Assembly (NCBI RefSeq): GCF_003003035.1
Contig: NZ_PVTS01000006.1
Span: 234,977 to 298,976 of the forward strand
Direction: 5' to 3'
DNA length: 64,000 bases
From: Marinilabilia salmonicolor
Lineage (GTDB): Bacteria; Bacteroidota; Bacteroidia; Bacteroidales; Marinilabiliaceae
Positions 1 to 11,109 of the stretch are shown here, in pieces. The stretch's first letter is position 1. Each line of letters starts with the position of its first letter. Made by a program: the position numbers and the translations under genes. The notes under the pieces were generated by a model. That model did no database searches. It worked only from the letters and a program-made list of their open reading frames with translations, and was not told the origin of the DNA.

Positions 1-2072
1 TCCCCTCCTGAAGTTCGGGGAGGAATCAATCCCAGTAATAATTGCCGGCGACTTTCGGGAAGCTTAAGAAATTCAAACAAACCGGCATGCATTTGTTCAA
101 AATTATTATCCAGGGAATCGTGCTCCAACACCCATGAGGAAAAGTCCTTAAAGTAATCCAGAGAACTCTGTTTCTGTCGTAAACGTACGGAGACCTCCTC
201 ATTGCTAAGCGATTCAATGGAGCACTTCAGCACCCGGTGTTGTGTGGCAAGCGATTTCTCATTTACATGAGGATACAAAACACAAATATCTCCTCTCCTG
301 AAATTAATGAACTTATCGCCGGTCGCCGGCCTTTGAAGTCTGATGGATGCACTTTCGGTATCGGCATGATTCTCAGTGATAGTCAGATTGCGCAATTCGT
401 TGAATGCATCCTCATCTGTCAGATCTGTCTTGTTCCAAAGGGCAGATAAGCCCTTGGTATATTCGCCGTCGCCCACTTTACTGAGAATTTTCTCACGGCT
501 GATGAACGAGACAAAAGAAAAGAAATATGCGCGCTCCAGAGGGGTAATCCGTTCCAAAATAAGATGCTTAAAATCAAGAAACTTATTAAAAAACCAGGAG
601 AATCTCTTGTCGCCAACATTTAACCCATACTTTTTTACATCCAGGTTACGAACAAATTCCTCACAAAATAAAAAGGGTTCCTTATCAGCTGCAAACCTAT
701 ACTCCCAGGCAACAATCTGATTTCTGACATTCAATATTTCACGCTCGAAGCTTTTAAAATGAGAGACATAGCGTAAGGCTTCACCACTATTTGGGGAGGC
801 AGAATAGAGTACCGCGTTAAAAATCTTTTTTGGATCATAACCCAGTACCCTCTGGGCCATCAAATTATACATCCGCACCTGTGCAGCATGATCTTCGGCC
901 ACCACCGAAGGATCTTGTGCAGGAAAAGGCAGTCTCCCCGATTTAAGTTCTATAATCTTGGATTGATAATTTCCGCTTTCACTGGCAGTCTCATCAAATA
1001 AGTCCATCCGGCCCTGCAGACCTACCTCAGGACTCATCAGGGAAACTTCCAGATTACTTTTCTGCCGGTCGATGGGCTGATGGTCGCCTTTCAGGAAATC
1101 GCTGTCCACCACCCGTCTGAGATTGACAAACTGCTGCTCCAACTCATCAAAATACGCTCTGTTAATTCCATCGAGAGATGTATAAGGCAGTGGAAAGAAC
1201 CGGAACGAATCCATCAGGACACTCCGGAACTTCTTTTCTGCACCGGGCCGTTCATTCAATAACTCGTCAAAAAAAAGGTTGGCCACATTCCCTTTATGAA
1301 TAGCCTTTGATAACTTCCTTGTCTCTGAACGCCCCACAAAGAACAGTTCAAAAGCTCTGATTTTTCGCCCCTGAATATTCTGAAAACATTTGGCAACCGA
1401 AGTAACATCGAGCAGGTAATCCGGCTCCAGAACAATAAGTCCGGCTACCACTTTACCATCGTCATTTCTGTGCGTTTCCAACAACTGGAGTTGCTGTCCC
1501 GGTTGCATCAACTCCACAGATGGTGTCAATTCGTGGTTCACGTTCTCGAGGTCATACAATATCACCAATGGAGAAGAACCGCCGGGAACATCAGGCTGAA
1601 CCAGTAATTCATGGTTTTCGGTGTCCTTTTTCAGTAATATCGCCCGAAAACCTGAAGGATTAACGTGGTAGCTCCCTTTTACCTCCTCTCCATGGTTGTG
1701 CGTAGCATACAAATGACTTACTTCGGCAGGAATCTCCACTCCAAAGAACAGTCCATATGATTCTGCCAGAATTTTCAGCCCCCGATAGTATTCCTCCGTT
1801 CCCGGATTTAGTCTCTGACCAACGACTTTATTGGCAAAGATTCTGAATTCATGCAACCGGCTCTTTTGCCTTTTATTGAGCTGTTTTTTATTGCACAGAT
1901 ACTCCAATCGCCCGAAAAGATTGGAAAAAGTAAGTCCATCCTCTTTGGTAAGAAACTTACAGCATCGTTCCAGAGAAATCCGCTGCCTGACAACCTTTTC
2001 GACAAGCGAAAAAGCTTCATTTTCTTCAATGGTTATCAGGTCGTCAAAGAACTGGCGGGCAGGATTTTGCAT
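1..2072 (-). CDS. Dna2-like PD-(D/E)XK nuclease/helicase, N-terminal part (partial)
   Basis: The frame is open from the ATG at 2072 to the window edge, giving about 690 residues; the 3' part lies outside. About midway along it has the motif series of a Cas4/RecB/Dna2-type nuclease: the metal-binding Asp in QGRMDLF, IIELKSGR (the E-x-K motif), then QVRMY (the Q-x-x-x-Y motif). The last visible residues, RRQLLLGLIPPR, resemble the linker just before the ATPase core of Dna2/UPF1-type SF1 helicases, so I infer a helicase domain beyond the edge. The start lies 2 bp after the stop of the upstream dipeptidyl peptidase gene, suggesting co-transcription. The likely role is DNA end processing or repair. 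The nuclease call is firm; the helicase is inferred. Confidence 0.72.
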   Translation of the reverse strand, partial: MQNPARQFFDDLITIEENEAFSLVEKVVRQRISLERCCKFLTKEDGLTFSNLFGRLEYLCNKKQLNKRQKSRLHEFRIFANKVVGQRLNPGTEEYYRGLKILAESYGLFFGVEIPAEVSHLYATHNHGEEVKGSYHVNPSGFRAILLKKDTENHELLVQPDVPGGSSPLVILYDLENVNHELTPSVELMQPGQQLQLLETHRNDDGKVVAGLIVLEPDYLLDVTSVAKCFQNIQGRKIRAFELFFVGRSETRKLSKAIHKGNVANLFFDELLNERPGAEKKFRSVLMDSFRFFPLPYTSLDGINRAYFDELEQQFVNLRRVVDSDFLKGDHQPIDRQKSNLEVSLMSPEVGLQGRMDLFDETASESGNYQSKIIELKSGRLPFPAQDPSVVAEDHAAQVRMYNLMAQRVLGYDPKKIFNAVLYSASPNSGEALRYVSHFKSFEREILNVRNQIVAWEYRFAADKEPFLFCEEFVRNLDVKKYGLNVGDKRFSWFFNKFLDFKHLILERITPLERAYFFSFVSFISREKILSKVGDGEYTKGLSALWNKTDLTDEDAFNELRNLTITENHADTESASIRLQRPATGDKFINFRRGDICVLYPHVNEKSLATQHRVLKCSIESLSNEEVSVRLRQKQSSLDYFKDFSSWVLEHDSLDNNFEQMHAGLFEFLKLPESRRQLLLGLIPPRTSGG

Positions 2073-2074
2073 TA

Positions 2075-4273
2075 CTAAAGATTATCAAAAAGATACTGAC
2101 TCATCATGGTATAGAGGTGATGACGGGTATTTCCTCCATAGATGCTGTGATTCCGGTTTGGATATACAAACATGTCAAATTGCTTTCCGGCCTGAATCAA
2201 TTGTTCGGCATATTCCATGGTATTCTGAAAATGCACATTGTCATCCGCACTACCATGAATCAGGAACAACCGTCCGCTAAGATTCTCCGCCATATTGATG
2301 GGACTGTTATCGTCATACCCCCGGGCGTTCTGCTGCGGCTTTTGCATAAAACGCTCGGTATAAATGGTATCATAATAACGCCAGTTGGTCACAGGAGCAA
2401 CCGCAATACCCACTTTAAAAAGATCACTTCTGCTCAAACAAATAGAGGACATATAACCGCCAAAACTCCATCCCCAGATACCAATTCGGGAAGCGTCCAC
2501 ATAATTCAGCGAACCAAGATACCGGGCAGTCTCAATCTGGTCATCCGACTCCAGTCGCCCCAATTGCTTGTAGGTGGATTTTTGAAACTCTTCTCCACGG
2601 GCTCCGGTTCCTCTGCCATCCACTGAAACCACCAGATAGCCGTTGGATGCCAGATATTGCTCCCAGTTGATACCATAACGATCCAACACCTCCTGCGAGT
2701 TAGGCCCGCTGTATTGAGACATCAATACCGGATAACGTTTTTGCTCATCAAAACCCAAGGGCTTTATCATATATCCGTTCAACTGAATACCTTCAGAGGT
2801 CTCAAACTGGAAAAACTCTTTTTGAGGAACTTCATAAGTGGCCAATCGCTCGGCCAATGCGCTGTTATCCTCTACAACACGAACCAGATCACCATCAGCT
2901 TCAAAAACTGAAACAACAGGAACTTCGTTGGCCGATGATCGCGTATTCACAAAGTATTTGAAGTGTTTGCTAAAATCAGCTGAATTATACCCTTCATCCG
3001 GAGTTAGCTGTAGCAGCTCCTCTCCTTCCAAATCCACAGAATAAACTTCGCGCTTAAGCGGTGATTTTTTGGCGGCCTGGAAATAGAACAACTCCTCATC
3101 AGCGTCAAACCCGTAAAAATCGGTGATATCCCATTCTCCGGTGGTTAGTTGCCGAACCTGAATGCCGGCCATGGAATACAGATATAAATGATTAAAACCA
3201 TCATCCTGACCAACATAGGAGAAATGCTCCCCATCAGGAAGAAACTGAATATTGTCCAGCACATTCTCGGTGATAAACTTATCCTCCCGAACCGTCAGCA
3301 GCACGTTGGCAACTCCGGAAGCCGGATTGGCGATAAACAACTCCAGCTGATTTTGCATGCGGTTCATTTTCAAAACCCCCAACTTGTCGGGATGGTAACT
3401 CCAGCGAAGGCGGGGCACATAAAAATCATCCAACTCTCCGACATCCATCGCTTTTGTGGTGCGGTTTTTCACATTAAACACATGAACCGAGACCTTAGCG
3501 TTGGCTTCTCCAGCCTTTGGATATTTGAATTTGTATTGCCCCGGATAAAGTGCAAACTCTTCCCGGGCAGGATGAGTGCCCTTATAAAGTGGGAAGGAGA
3601 ATTGTTTAACCTCAGACTCATCAAACTTCACATAAGCCAGGTTCTCGCTGTCAGGTGACCACTCGAAAGCTCTGTTGTATCCGAACTCCTCTTCATAAAC
3701 CCAATCAGGAATTCCATTGATAATTTTGTTCTCTTCCCCATCTTCGGTTACAGCACTGGTAGTACCAAAGCGCAACTTCTTCAGATAAATATTATTGTTT
3801 CGGACATAAGCGATTTTGTAACTGTCGGGCGAAAAAGCTGGTACCTGCTGCTTCCCTTCTTCTGCCAGAGGAACAAGTTCTTTGTATTTTCGATCATAAA
3901 CGTAATAGCTGGCCAGAAAGGAACGACGATAAATCCGCTCCACATCATTGTAAATCAATATTTTTGTTTCATCCGGACTAAATTCATAACCACTGATATT
4001 CTTTACTTCTGATGGATTTCGCTTGATTTTTTCGATATCAAAAACAACTTCCACAGCCTCTCCCGTTTTATAGGAATACTTAACGATTTTGGTTCCGCCA
4101 TCCTCCAATGCAGTATAGTGTAAACCATCCTTCATGGATCGAAGACCGTCGATTCGTTTGGCAGAAAAAGTGCCGTTTTTGGTAATATCTTCAATGGTAA
4201 TCTGCTTTTTCTGAGCGTTAACCACCGAACCAAAAAGAATAATTGTCAGAAATAAAAATGTAAGTTTTTGCAT
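2075..4273 (-). CDS. Dipeptidyl peptidase IV (S9B family serine peptidase)
   Basis: A 732-residue exported peptidase that removes X-Pro or X-Ala dipeptides from peptide N-termini. The start at 4273 gives a clean signal peptide (MQKLTFLFLTIILFG, cleaved near VNAQ); the frame runs 38 codons further upstream, but that extension is not signal-like. The N-terminal two thirds is a WD-like beta-propeller (DPPIV_N), with repeated phrases such as FSPDSYKIAYV and WSPDSENLAYV. The C-terminal alpha/beta hydrolase has the nucleophile in GWSFGGYM, the Asp in GSADDNVHF and the His in RNHSIYGG. Length matches periplasmic DPP IV of Bacteroidota. It is followed 2 bp later by the nuclease/helicase gene; a functional link is not evident. 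Confidence 0.93.
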   Translation of the reverse strand: MQKLTFLFLTIILFGSVVNAQKKQITIEDITKNGTFSAKRIDGLRSMKDGLHYTALEDGGTKIVKYSYKTGEAVEVVFDIEKIKRNPSEVKNISGYEFSPDETKILIYNDVERIYRRSFLASYYVYDRKYKELVPLAEEGKQQVPAFSPDSYKIAYVRNNNIYLKKLRFGTTSAVTEDGEENKIINGIPDWVYEEEFGYNRAFEWSPDSENLAYVKFDESEVKQFSFPLYKGTHPAREEFALYPGQYKFKYPKAGEANAKVSVHVFNVKNRTTKAMDVGELDDFYVPRLRWSYHPDKLGVLKMNRMQNQLELFIANPASGVANVLLTVREDKFITENVLDNIQFLPDGEHFSYVGQDDGFNHLYLYSMAGIQVRQLTTGEWDITDFYGFDADEELFYFQAAKKSPLKREVYSVDLEGEELLQLTPDEGYNSADFSKHFKYFVNTRSSANEVPVVSVFEADGDLVRVVEDNSALAERLATYEVPQKEFFQFETSEGIQLNGYMIKPLGFDEQKRYPVLMSQYSGPNSQEVLDRYGINWEQYLASNGYLVVSVDGRGTGARGEEFQKSTYKQLGRLESDDQIETARYLGSLNYVDASRIGIWGWSFGGYMSSICLSRSDLFKVGIAVAPVTNWRYYDTIYTERFMQKPQQNARGYDDNSPINMAENLSGRLFLIHGSADDNVHFQNTMEYAEQLIQAGKQFDMFVYPNRNHSIYGGNTRHHLYTMMSQYLFDNL

Positions 4274-4441
4274 AATATCAAAAGCTGAAGTTTCTTGAAA
4301 AAACACTCTTCTCTGCTGTTTTTTTTCACCAACTGCCGATAAAACTGTAGTGTTAAATACATCGGAGAAGAGAACAAAAATAACCACAATTTATCATTTT
4401 ACCGAAGAAATATCGGAAAGCCATACCCCCCGGAGGTACCT

Positions 4442-5611
4442 TCATTTACTTTTAGATTGATTTCGGAAAAATAAGATCATTGCCAGAAAAACAACCATAC
4501 ACAAAGCAAAGGCAACAAATACCGGATTCTGATAATTCCCTGAAATATCTCTCAGCACGCCTCCGGTAAAGGGACCGGCAAATCCTGACACACCGTATCC
4601 CAGAAAAACAAAGGGATAAATCTTCCCCAGATTGTTCAACCCGTATATCTGGGCAGTCTCTTTGGCATATATTACAAAATTGGCACCAAAGCTGAAGCCA
4701 ACTGCAAAAGAAATGGCCAGGTAGAGCAACGGACTTAAATGAAGAAGTCCGATCAAAAGAGTAGAAATGCCCATTAAAAGAAGAGAAAGCGGAATCAAAA
4801 CATTACCGCTAACAAAATCGTTGAGCCATCCCCAAAATAAACGACCACTGAAATTGGCCACCGAAAATACGGTGATGCCCAATACAAGAGTTGTTTCATC
4901 AATCGGGAATTGCTCTCCGATGGGTTTGAGATTCCCAATCACAAGAAGGCCGGCAAACGTTCCGGTAAAAATACCAAGAAACATTTTTAAAAATTGACTT
5001 TGCCTTAATAGTCGATTCATTGGTACCAAAGGGCTTAAATCATCACTCAGGGAGGGTCTGTCTATAAAAAATGAAGCCACAGCCAGGATAACTCCTTTAC
5101 TAAGCCCAATCAACAGAAACACCTGTGGCAATGGAATCTCTGCAACAAACAACTCCTGAACCACCATAGACTCAACAATAGCTCCACCTCCGAAGCCGGC
5201 AGAAACAAGTCCTGTAACCAGCCCCTTTTTTTTGGGATACCACTCCACCGGTATGGTAATAGATATCAGATAGCCAAAACCGGTAGCGACACCTGCAAAA
5301 ACAGAGATTCCCAGAAGCATTACCGGAAAGTGAATTCCGAACACAGGTACTACAAGAAATCCGACGGTATATAATCCGGAAGCAAGAAGTGCCAGTCTCT
5401 TAGCCCCCATCGTAGCAAGCAATGAACGGCCGAAAACCATGGCCACGGTAAAAACGGCAATAAAAACACCAAAAATAAGTTGAGTTTGTCCGGTAGAAAA
5501 ACCATAGTCGGCAACCAACCGGGGAACAAAAATACTCCAGGCATAGATACTACCCAGAGCTAACATCATTGTAACAGCAGCAAAAACAGTCCTTACGGGC
5601 TTTAACATCAT
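4442..5611 (-). CDS. MFS transporter, oxalate/formate antiporter (OFA)-like family
   Basis: A 389-residue inner-membrane carrier with about 12 hydrophobic segments. The opening TM1 with GSIYAWSIF and the following DYGFSTGQTQL resemble the OFA branch of the major facilitator superfamily, whose members exchange small monocarboxylates or dicarboxylates. The loop KETAQIYG and the terminal NQSKSK tail are cytoplasmic. The substrate cannot be read from the sequence. It stands alone on the minus strand, with 168 bp to the DPP IV start downstream, and is divergent from the RRM gene across about 270 bp. Confidence 0.82.
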   Translation of the reverse strand: MMLKPVRTVFAAVTMMLALGSIYAWSIFVPRLVADYGFSTGQTQLIFGVFIAVFTVAMVFGRSLLATMGAKRLALLASGLYTVGFLVVPVFGIHFPVMLLGISVFAGVATGFGYLISITIPVEWYPKKKGLVTGLVSAGFGGGAIVESMVVQELFVAEIPLPQVFLLIGLSKGVILAVASFFIDRPSLSDDLSPLVPMNRLLRQSQFLKMFLGIFTGTFAGLLVIGNLKPIGEQFPIDETTLVLGITVFSVANFSGRLFWGWLNDFVSGNVLIPLSLLLMGISTLLIGLLHLSPLLYLAISFAVGFSFGANFVIYAKETAQIYGLNNLGKIYPFVFLGYGVSGFAGPFTGGVLRDISGNYQNPVFVAFALCMVVFLAMILFFRNQSKSK

Positions 5612-5878
5612 AACAGCAAGTAATTATTTATACATTTTTCACATACCAAAATAACTAAAAAACAGAAAAAAGGTTGTTTCTTTGCACCCAATAGATTTAT
5701 ACGTATTGCACTTCTTTTACGCTTCCTTAAACTGAATTGCCTTGCTACACTTCTATTTAAGTTCTTTTTATTTACATTTTATGATCACACATATTTCAGT
5801 GCAAATACACGGCTCATCCCATACGGGTGCGGGCATTGTCAGTGCTCTGAAGTGTCGGTCATCTCAAACATTTTTTTA
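5612..5878. other. Divergent intergenic region / probable structured 5' leader of the RRM gene
   Basis: This 267 bp gap separates divergent MFS and RRM genes. The half near the RRM start holds short hairpin-forming runs (CCCATACGGG at about 5818-5827) and a U-rich stretch directly before the ATG. RRM and cold-shock genes often carry long leaders, so a regulatory 5' UTR is plausible. I see no clear TAnnTTTG box here, so the transcription start is unresolved. Confidence 0.3.
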
Positions 5879-6181
5879 ATGAATCTTTTTGTAGCAAAGT
5901 TAAGTGACGCAACAACCAGCGAAGACTTAAACGATTTGTTCGCCGAATATGGCGAAGTAGTATCAGCCAAAGTAATTATGGACAGGGAAACCGGATCCTC
6001 AAAACGCTTTGGTTTTGTTGAAATGAAAGAAGATGACGCTGCTCAGAAGGCCATCAAAGACCTGAACGAGTGCCTCTTCGACAACAGCCCCATCGTGGTT
6101 AAGAAGGCCCGTCCGAAAGGCGAAGGTCGTGAACGTTCATTCGGTGGTGGGAACCGCAACCAGGGACAACGCAGATACTAA
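5879..6181 (+). CDS. Small RRM-domain RNA-binding protein (cold-shock type)
   Basis: A 100-residue protein made of one RNA recognition motif and a short basic tail. RNP2 is LFVAKL (residues 3-8) and RNP1 is RFGFVEMK (43-50). The C-terminus (from about residue 82) is Arg/Gly-rich, ending GGGNRNQGQRRY, like the glycine-rich RNA-binding proteins common in Bacteroidota and cyanobacteria. The start at 5879 puts RNP2 at the N-terminus as in the family; an upstream in-frame ATG at 5852 would add nine non-homologous residues. Its likely role is post-transcriptional regulation or RNA chaperoning in the cytoplasm. A strong terminator follows at 6246. Confidence 0.9.
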   Translation: MNLFVAKLSDATTSEDLNDLFAEYGEVVSAKVIMDRETGSSKRFGFVEMKEDDAAQKAIKDLNECLFDNSPIVVKKARPKGEGRERSFGGGNRNQGQRRY

Positions 6182-6183
6182 AA

Positions 6184-6227
6184 AGTTTCTGTCCAGAAAC
6201 AAATTTTGCTTAGTTTATAGACGGACT
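6184..6227. repeat. Internally deleted copy (A) of the inverted-repeat element family
   Basis: A 44 bp remnant directly after the RRM stop. It keeps only the two ends: left AGTTTCTGTCC and right TTTATAGACGGACT, matching the ends of the longer copies at 26.4, 27.4, 49.4 and 59.6 kb. The hairpin-bearing centre is missing. Confidence 0.55.
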
Positions 6228-6245
6228 AAATAATTTGCAAAATAT

Positions 6246-6282
6246 AAAAGGGGCGATTGCAATTGTGCAGTCGCCCCTTTTT
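6246..6282. terminator. Bidirectional rho-independent terminator
   Basis: A long hairpin with arms AAAAGGGGCGA and TCGCCCCTTTT, extended by a G-U wobble and an inner TGCA/TGCA pair around a 4 nt loop. It has T-runs in both directions. It serves the RRM gene (+) and the convergent YhcH gene (-). Confidence 0.93.
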
Positions 6283-6295
6283 TCATGTTATCGGT

Positions 6296-6751
6296 TTAAT
6301 CCACTTTAATTTTTCCTACCAGCTTCTTCACTTTCGAGGGGATACCATCGGTAACCATTGCTTTGTGAATCTCTTCGGGAAAGAATATAATAAAAGCCCC
6401 CTTTGGATGATTGACTTTCATTCCGGAATCGCCTGTGAATAAAGTACAATCTTTCTCCTCATCATAAGGGACTTCCACTTCCATTTTATACTCCTCGGCA
6501 TACTTAATCATTTCATGACCTTCCATCAGATAATGAATATCTATATGCTTCTCATGTGATTCCCACACTGCTTCATCTTCCGACACAGTGGATTGTTCCA
6601 TGGCATTAACAAAAACATCACTGCCACTCAACTCAACTCTTCCGGCCTCAAAATCAGAAGGATCAAGATTTTCCAAATAATCCAGCACGATCTCCATGGC
6701 CGGATGCAACATATAATAACGTGCTGCATTTTCAAAAGTATCTATAACCAT
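6296..6751 (-). CDS. YhcH/YjgK/YiaL family protein (DUF386)
   Basis: A 151-residue cytosolic protein of the YhcH/EbgC family, a small beta-barrel fold. Family features are the HIDIHYLMEGHE segment, in which His and Glu residues line a metal site in solved members, and the terminal NHPKGAFIIFFPEEIHKA block, which resembles a sugar-binding cupin. Homologues are linked with sialic acid or other sugar metabolism (YhcH) or with evolved beta-galactosidase (EbgC). No sugar operon surrounds it here, so the substrate is unknown. Length is normal for the family. Confidence 0.88.
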   Translation of the reverse strand: MVIDTFENAARYYMLHPAMEIVLDYLENLDPSDFEAGRVELSGSDVFVNAMEQSTVSEDEAVWESHEKHIDIHYLMEGHEMIKYAEEYKMEVEVPYDEEKDCTLFTGDSGMKVNHPKGAFIIFFPEEIHKAMVTDGIPSKVKKLVGKIKVD

Positions 6752-7320
6752 AATATTTTTCTTACAAAGAAACTACATTCAGAGGTTTTTCACTCATCAC
6801 CACCATACAATTTTATCAATTTTCGGGGAAAAATTCAATGAATAATCCATGAAATCGAATCTTACAAAATGCGTATCGCTGAATTTTTAGCGTGTCATTA
6901 TCTTTAAATGGCACTTTTCCCGAAAATGTCGTAATTTCCAATTACAAAGAAAAATTCAACACAACTATGTTTGTACACCAACATTCATCCGCAACAACGG
7001 AAGTGTGCAGACAACAATAAATTACAAATCAATCTAAATTTAGTTCGCATACAAACAAATAAAAACAGCCGTTCTGTTCAATCAGCCATGAATCTCAAAA
7101 CACAAAAACCAAAAAATCACACAATGTTCACTTTTACAGGCACTTAACCCGGACAAAATCTTTTCAAACCATTAACCATACCGGCCTCCCGTTTCCCGTT
7201 TCAAAAAAAATGATTAATTTTGTCGCGCAGAAACAATCAGGTTTCGGAGTTAAAAATCCCATCAAAAAATGACTTTTCAACCCTGACCCAAAAAACTGAT
7301 TATTCACCAAACTGAATATT
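6752..7320. other. 569 bp AT-rich intergenic region upstream of ablA, with a promoter box
   Basis: There is no credible gene on either strand. A TAATTTTG box at 7215-7222 fits the Bacteroidota -7 consensus TAnnTTTG and would start transcription near 7229, giving a roughly 90 nt leader for the osmolyte operon. Its -33 element is poor (TTTC, 19 bp upstream). Osmotic control of this promoter would be expected, but no operator is recognisable. Confidence 0.4.
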
Positions 7321-8629
7321 ATGGCAATCTTCACAGCAAATCAACAAAGAATTGCAACAAAAATTGATTCTTCTTCCGAACTGTCGAACTGGCGGGACTG
7401 GAAATGGCATCTCAAACACTCCATTAAAACCATTGACAAGTTTGAAGAGCTAACGGGAATTAAGTTTCCGGAAGAGGAAAAAAAACAACTTGAAGAAACT
7501 AAGGGGAAATTCCCTCTCAGCATCACTCCTTACTATCTCTCTCTAATTAAAAAAGAGAATTTCAGACATGACCCTATCTACAAACAGTCATTTCTGGACA
7601 ACAGAGAATTACACGTCACCCAATATGAAATGGGCGACCCGCTTTCCGAGGATACCGACAGCCCGGTTCCCGGAATTACCCACCGCTACCCCGACAGAGT
7701 TCTTTTTCATGTCAGCAATGTATGCGCCATGTATTGCCGCCATTGTACCCGCAAAAGAAAAGTGGGTGATCAGGATTTTGTACCCGGCAAATCGCAAGTG
7801 GAAATAGGATTGGATTACATCAGAAAAACTCCACAGGTAAGAGACGTACTCCTTTCGGGAGGTGATCCGTTCCTGCTTTCTGATGATTATCTGGACTGGA
7901 TTCTGACAGAACTAAGAAAAATTGACCACATACAAGTCATCCGCATCGGAACACGTACTCCTGTTGTACTCCCTTACCGAATAACAGATGACCTGGTGAA
8001 TATGCTGAAAAAGCACCACCCGATTTGGATCAACACACACTTTAATCACCCACGGGAAATAACCTCATCTTCGAAAGAGGCACTAAGGAAACTTGCTGAT
8101 GCCGGTATTCCTTTGGGTAACCAGTCGGTATTGCTGGCCGATGTGAATGACTGCCCCAGAATCATGAAAGACCTGGTACACAAGCTCGTTGCCAACCGGG
8201 TACGTCCTTATTATCTGTATCAGTGTGACCTGTCAGAAGGATTGTCACATTTCCGCACTCCGGTAGGCAAGGGGATTGAAATCATAGAAAGCCTGATAGG
8301 TCATACCAGTGGTTTTGCGGTTCCAACCTATGTAATTGATGCTCCCGGCGGTGGCGGTAAGATACCGGTGATGCCAAATTACATCATTTCATGGTCAACC
8401 AACAGGGTAATTCTCAGAAACTACGAAGGGGTAATTACTTCGTACAAAGAACCCGACAATTATCAGCAAACCACATGTGACAGAAATTGTGACAATTGCA
8501 ACCTGGAGCTCGACTTGCAGGAGGGCTACGAAGAGAATGCCATCGGAATAGAAAAACTTCTGTCCGATTACGATGATGCCATTTCACTGGTACCATCAGA
8601 CAATGAACGAATTCAAAGAAGGGACGATA

Positions 8630-8643
<14 letters not shown>
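7321..8643 (+). CDS. ablA: Lysine 2,3-aminomutase (radical SAM, PLP)
   Basis: A 440-residue cytosolic radical SAM enzyme converting L-lysine to L-beta-lysine. The [4Fe-4S] cysteines form C-x3-C-x2-C (C135, C139, C142). This is followed by the GGDP SAM-binding motif ([13 protein letters not shown]) and the glycine-rich [12 protein letters not shown] near the C-terminus that contains the PLP-binding lysine. The Cys-rich tail, with CDRNCDNC near residue 390, resembles the zinc-binding C-terminus of KamA. The next gene, a beta-lysine acetyltransferase, overlaps it by 14 bp. This ablA-ablB pair makes N-epsilon-acetyl-beta-lysine, a compatible solute, so I infer osmoadaptation and not lysine fermentation; no kamD/E or kdd genes are present. 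Confidence 0.93.
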
Positions 8644-9536
<893 letters not shown>

Positions 9537-9619
9537 ACAGGCAAAAAAGCAAAAGCTCCAACAATCCCGGGGAGATTAAAATCAGAATTCCATTGCAGAC
9601 CATAGAATAAAACAATACT

Positions 9620-11020
9620 ATGCATCCGATAGATTTCATCATCATCTTTGTTTACATCGCAGCCATGCTCATGGTGGGACTTTGGTTTCACAGAAAGAAT
9701 CAGAGTTCTGAGGATTATTACGTAGGTGGCCGAAAGATGACCCGCTGGCACTTAGGATTATCCGTTGTGGCAACAGATGTGGGTGGTGGCTTTTCCATCG
9801 GACTGGGAGGACTGGGCTTCGCAATGGGTCTGTCCGGCTCCTGGATACTCTTTACCGGATTGATAGGAGCCTGGCTCACCGCAGCAGTATTAATTCCGCG
9901 GGTTTACAAAATTGCCTTTACCAGCAAATTCCAGACATTCCCTGAAATGCTGAGCCACCACTACGGCAAAAGAGTAGCTTTTTGGGCAGGTATCATCAGT
10001 GCAATAGGTTACCTGGGATTTACCAGCAGCCAGATTCTGGCAGGCGCCAAACTCACTTCAGGCACCATTGACGGACTCAGCGTCAACAATGCGGCCTTGA
10101 TAATGGGAATCATTGCGGTGGTTTACACAGCTTTGGGAGGAATTAAAGCAGTTATTTATACCGACACCATTCAATGGACCATATTGCTTTCGGGACTCAT
10201 TTTTGTTGGAGTTCCCTTTGCCATTTACAATGTGGGCGGGCTTGACGTATTGCGGGAATCGGTTGACAAAGAAATGCTTTCTCTGACCAACATCAAAGGG
10301 TCGGTAATTGTCAACTGGGCATTTTCCATCATCCCCATCTGGTTTATTGGAATGACGCTCTACCAACGGATTTATGCGGCATCCTCCCGCAAAGAAGCAC
10401 AAAAGGCATGGTTTGTGGCAGGGTTGTTTGAATATCCCGTAATGGCATTTCTGGGTGTTTTTCTGGGACTGATGGCTAAGGTATCCATCGATCACGGAGT
10501 TGTGCCCGCTGAAGCCGCTATTGGCATCGACAGTGAAACGGCTATGCCCATGATGCTTAAGTACATTCTGCCAACAGGAGCTCTCGGAATTATTCTGGCA
10601 GCCTATTTTTCAGCCATCCTTTCCACTGCTGACAGTTGCCTGATGGCATCCTCTGGAAATTTTGTAAGAGACATTTTTAAGGTAAAAAGGTCGGAGAACA
10701 CACTCAAGGTCTCTCAGATCATGACTTTTGTACTCGGGTCACTGGCACTTGTTCTGGCCTTGTTTATGCCCAGTGTTCTGGATCTGATGCTGCTCTCCTA
10801 CTCATTCATGGTAAGTGGTTTGCTGGCTCCGGTAATAGGATTTATCTTCTTCAAAAAGCCCAAACCCATGGCAGGATTGTTGTCTATGGCGGCGGGAGCG
10901 GCAGTGTTTGCCATTTTTCACTTTCTGAAAATTGAGCTTCCCTACGGATTTGATCCGGTTGTACCCGGAGTGATTGCATCCATCATAACCTTGTTTATTG
11001 TACAGAAAGTGGGCAAGTAA
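9620..11020 (+). CDS. Sodium:solute symporter (SSS family)
   Basis: A 466-residue inner-membrane protein with about 13 hydrophobic segments, of the SSS (SLC5-like) family, which drives solute uptake with Na+. Family features are the N-terminal SSEDYYVGGRKM, where the GGR loop follows TM1, then the FQTFPEMLSHHYGKR region and the TALGGIKAVIYTDTIQ signature around residues 172-188. The solute cannot be assigned from sequence. Its place behind ablAB would suit uptake of an osmolyte such as betaine or proline, but this is only context. Confidence 0.88.
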   Translation: MHPIDFIIIFVYIAAMLMVGLWFHRKNQSSEDYYVGGRKMTRWHLGLSVVATDVGGGFSIGLGGLGFAMGLSGSWILFTGLIGAWLTAAVLIPRVYKIAFTSKFQTFPEMLSHHYGKRVAFWAGIISAIGYLGFTSSQILAGAKLTSGTIDGLSVNNAALIMGIIAVVYTALGGIKAVIYTDTIQWTILLSGLIFVGVPFAIYNVGGLDVLRESVDKEMLSLTNIKGSVIVNWAFSIIPIWFIGMTLYQRIYAASSRKEAQKAWFVAGLFEYPVMAFLGVFLGLMAKVSIDHGVVPAEAAIGIDSETAMPMMLKYILPTGALGIILAAYFSAILSTADSCLMASSGNFVRDIFKVKRSENTLKVSQIMTFVLGSLALVLALFMPSVLDLMLLSYSFMVSGLLAPVIGFIFFKKPKPMAGLLSMAAGAAVFAIFHFLKIELPYGFDPVVPGVIASIITLFIVQKVGK

Positions 11021-11109
11021 GAATCAGGGAGTATCACAAAGCCCCCTGTCGAATGGGGCCGTGCAGGAATCAAACAAATGTAAATGGCATCAGACAAACA
11101 CCCCACGCT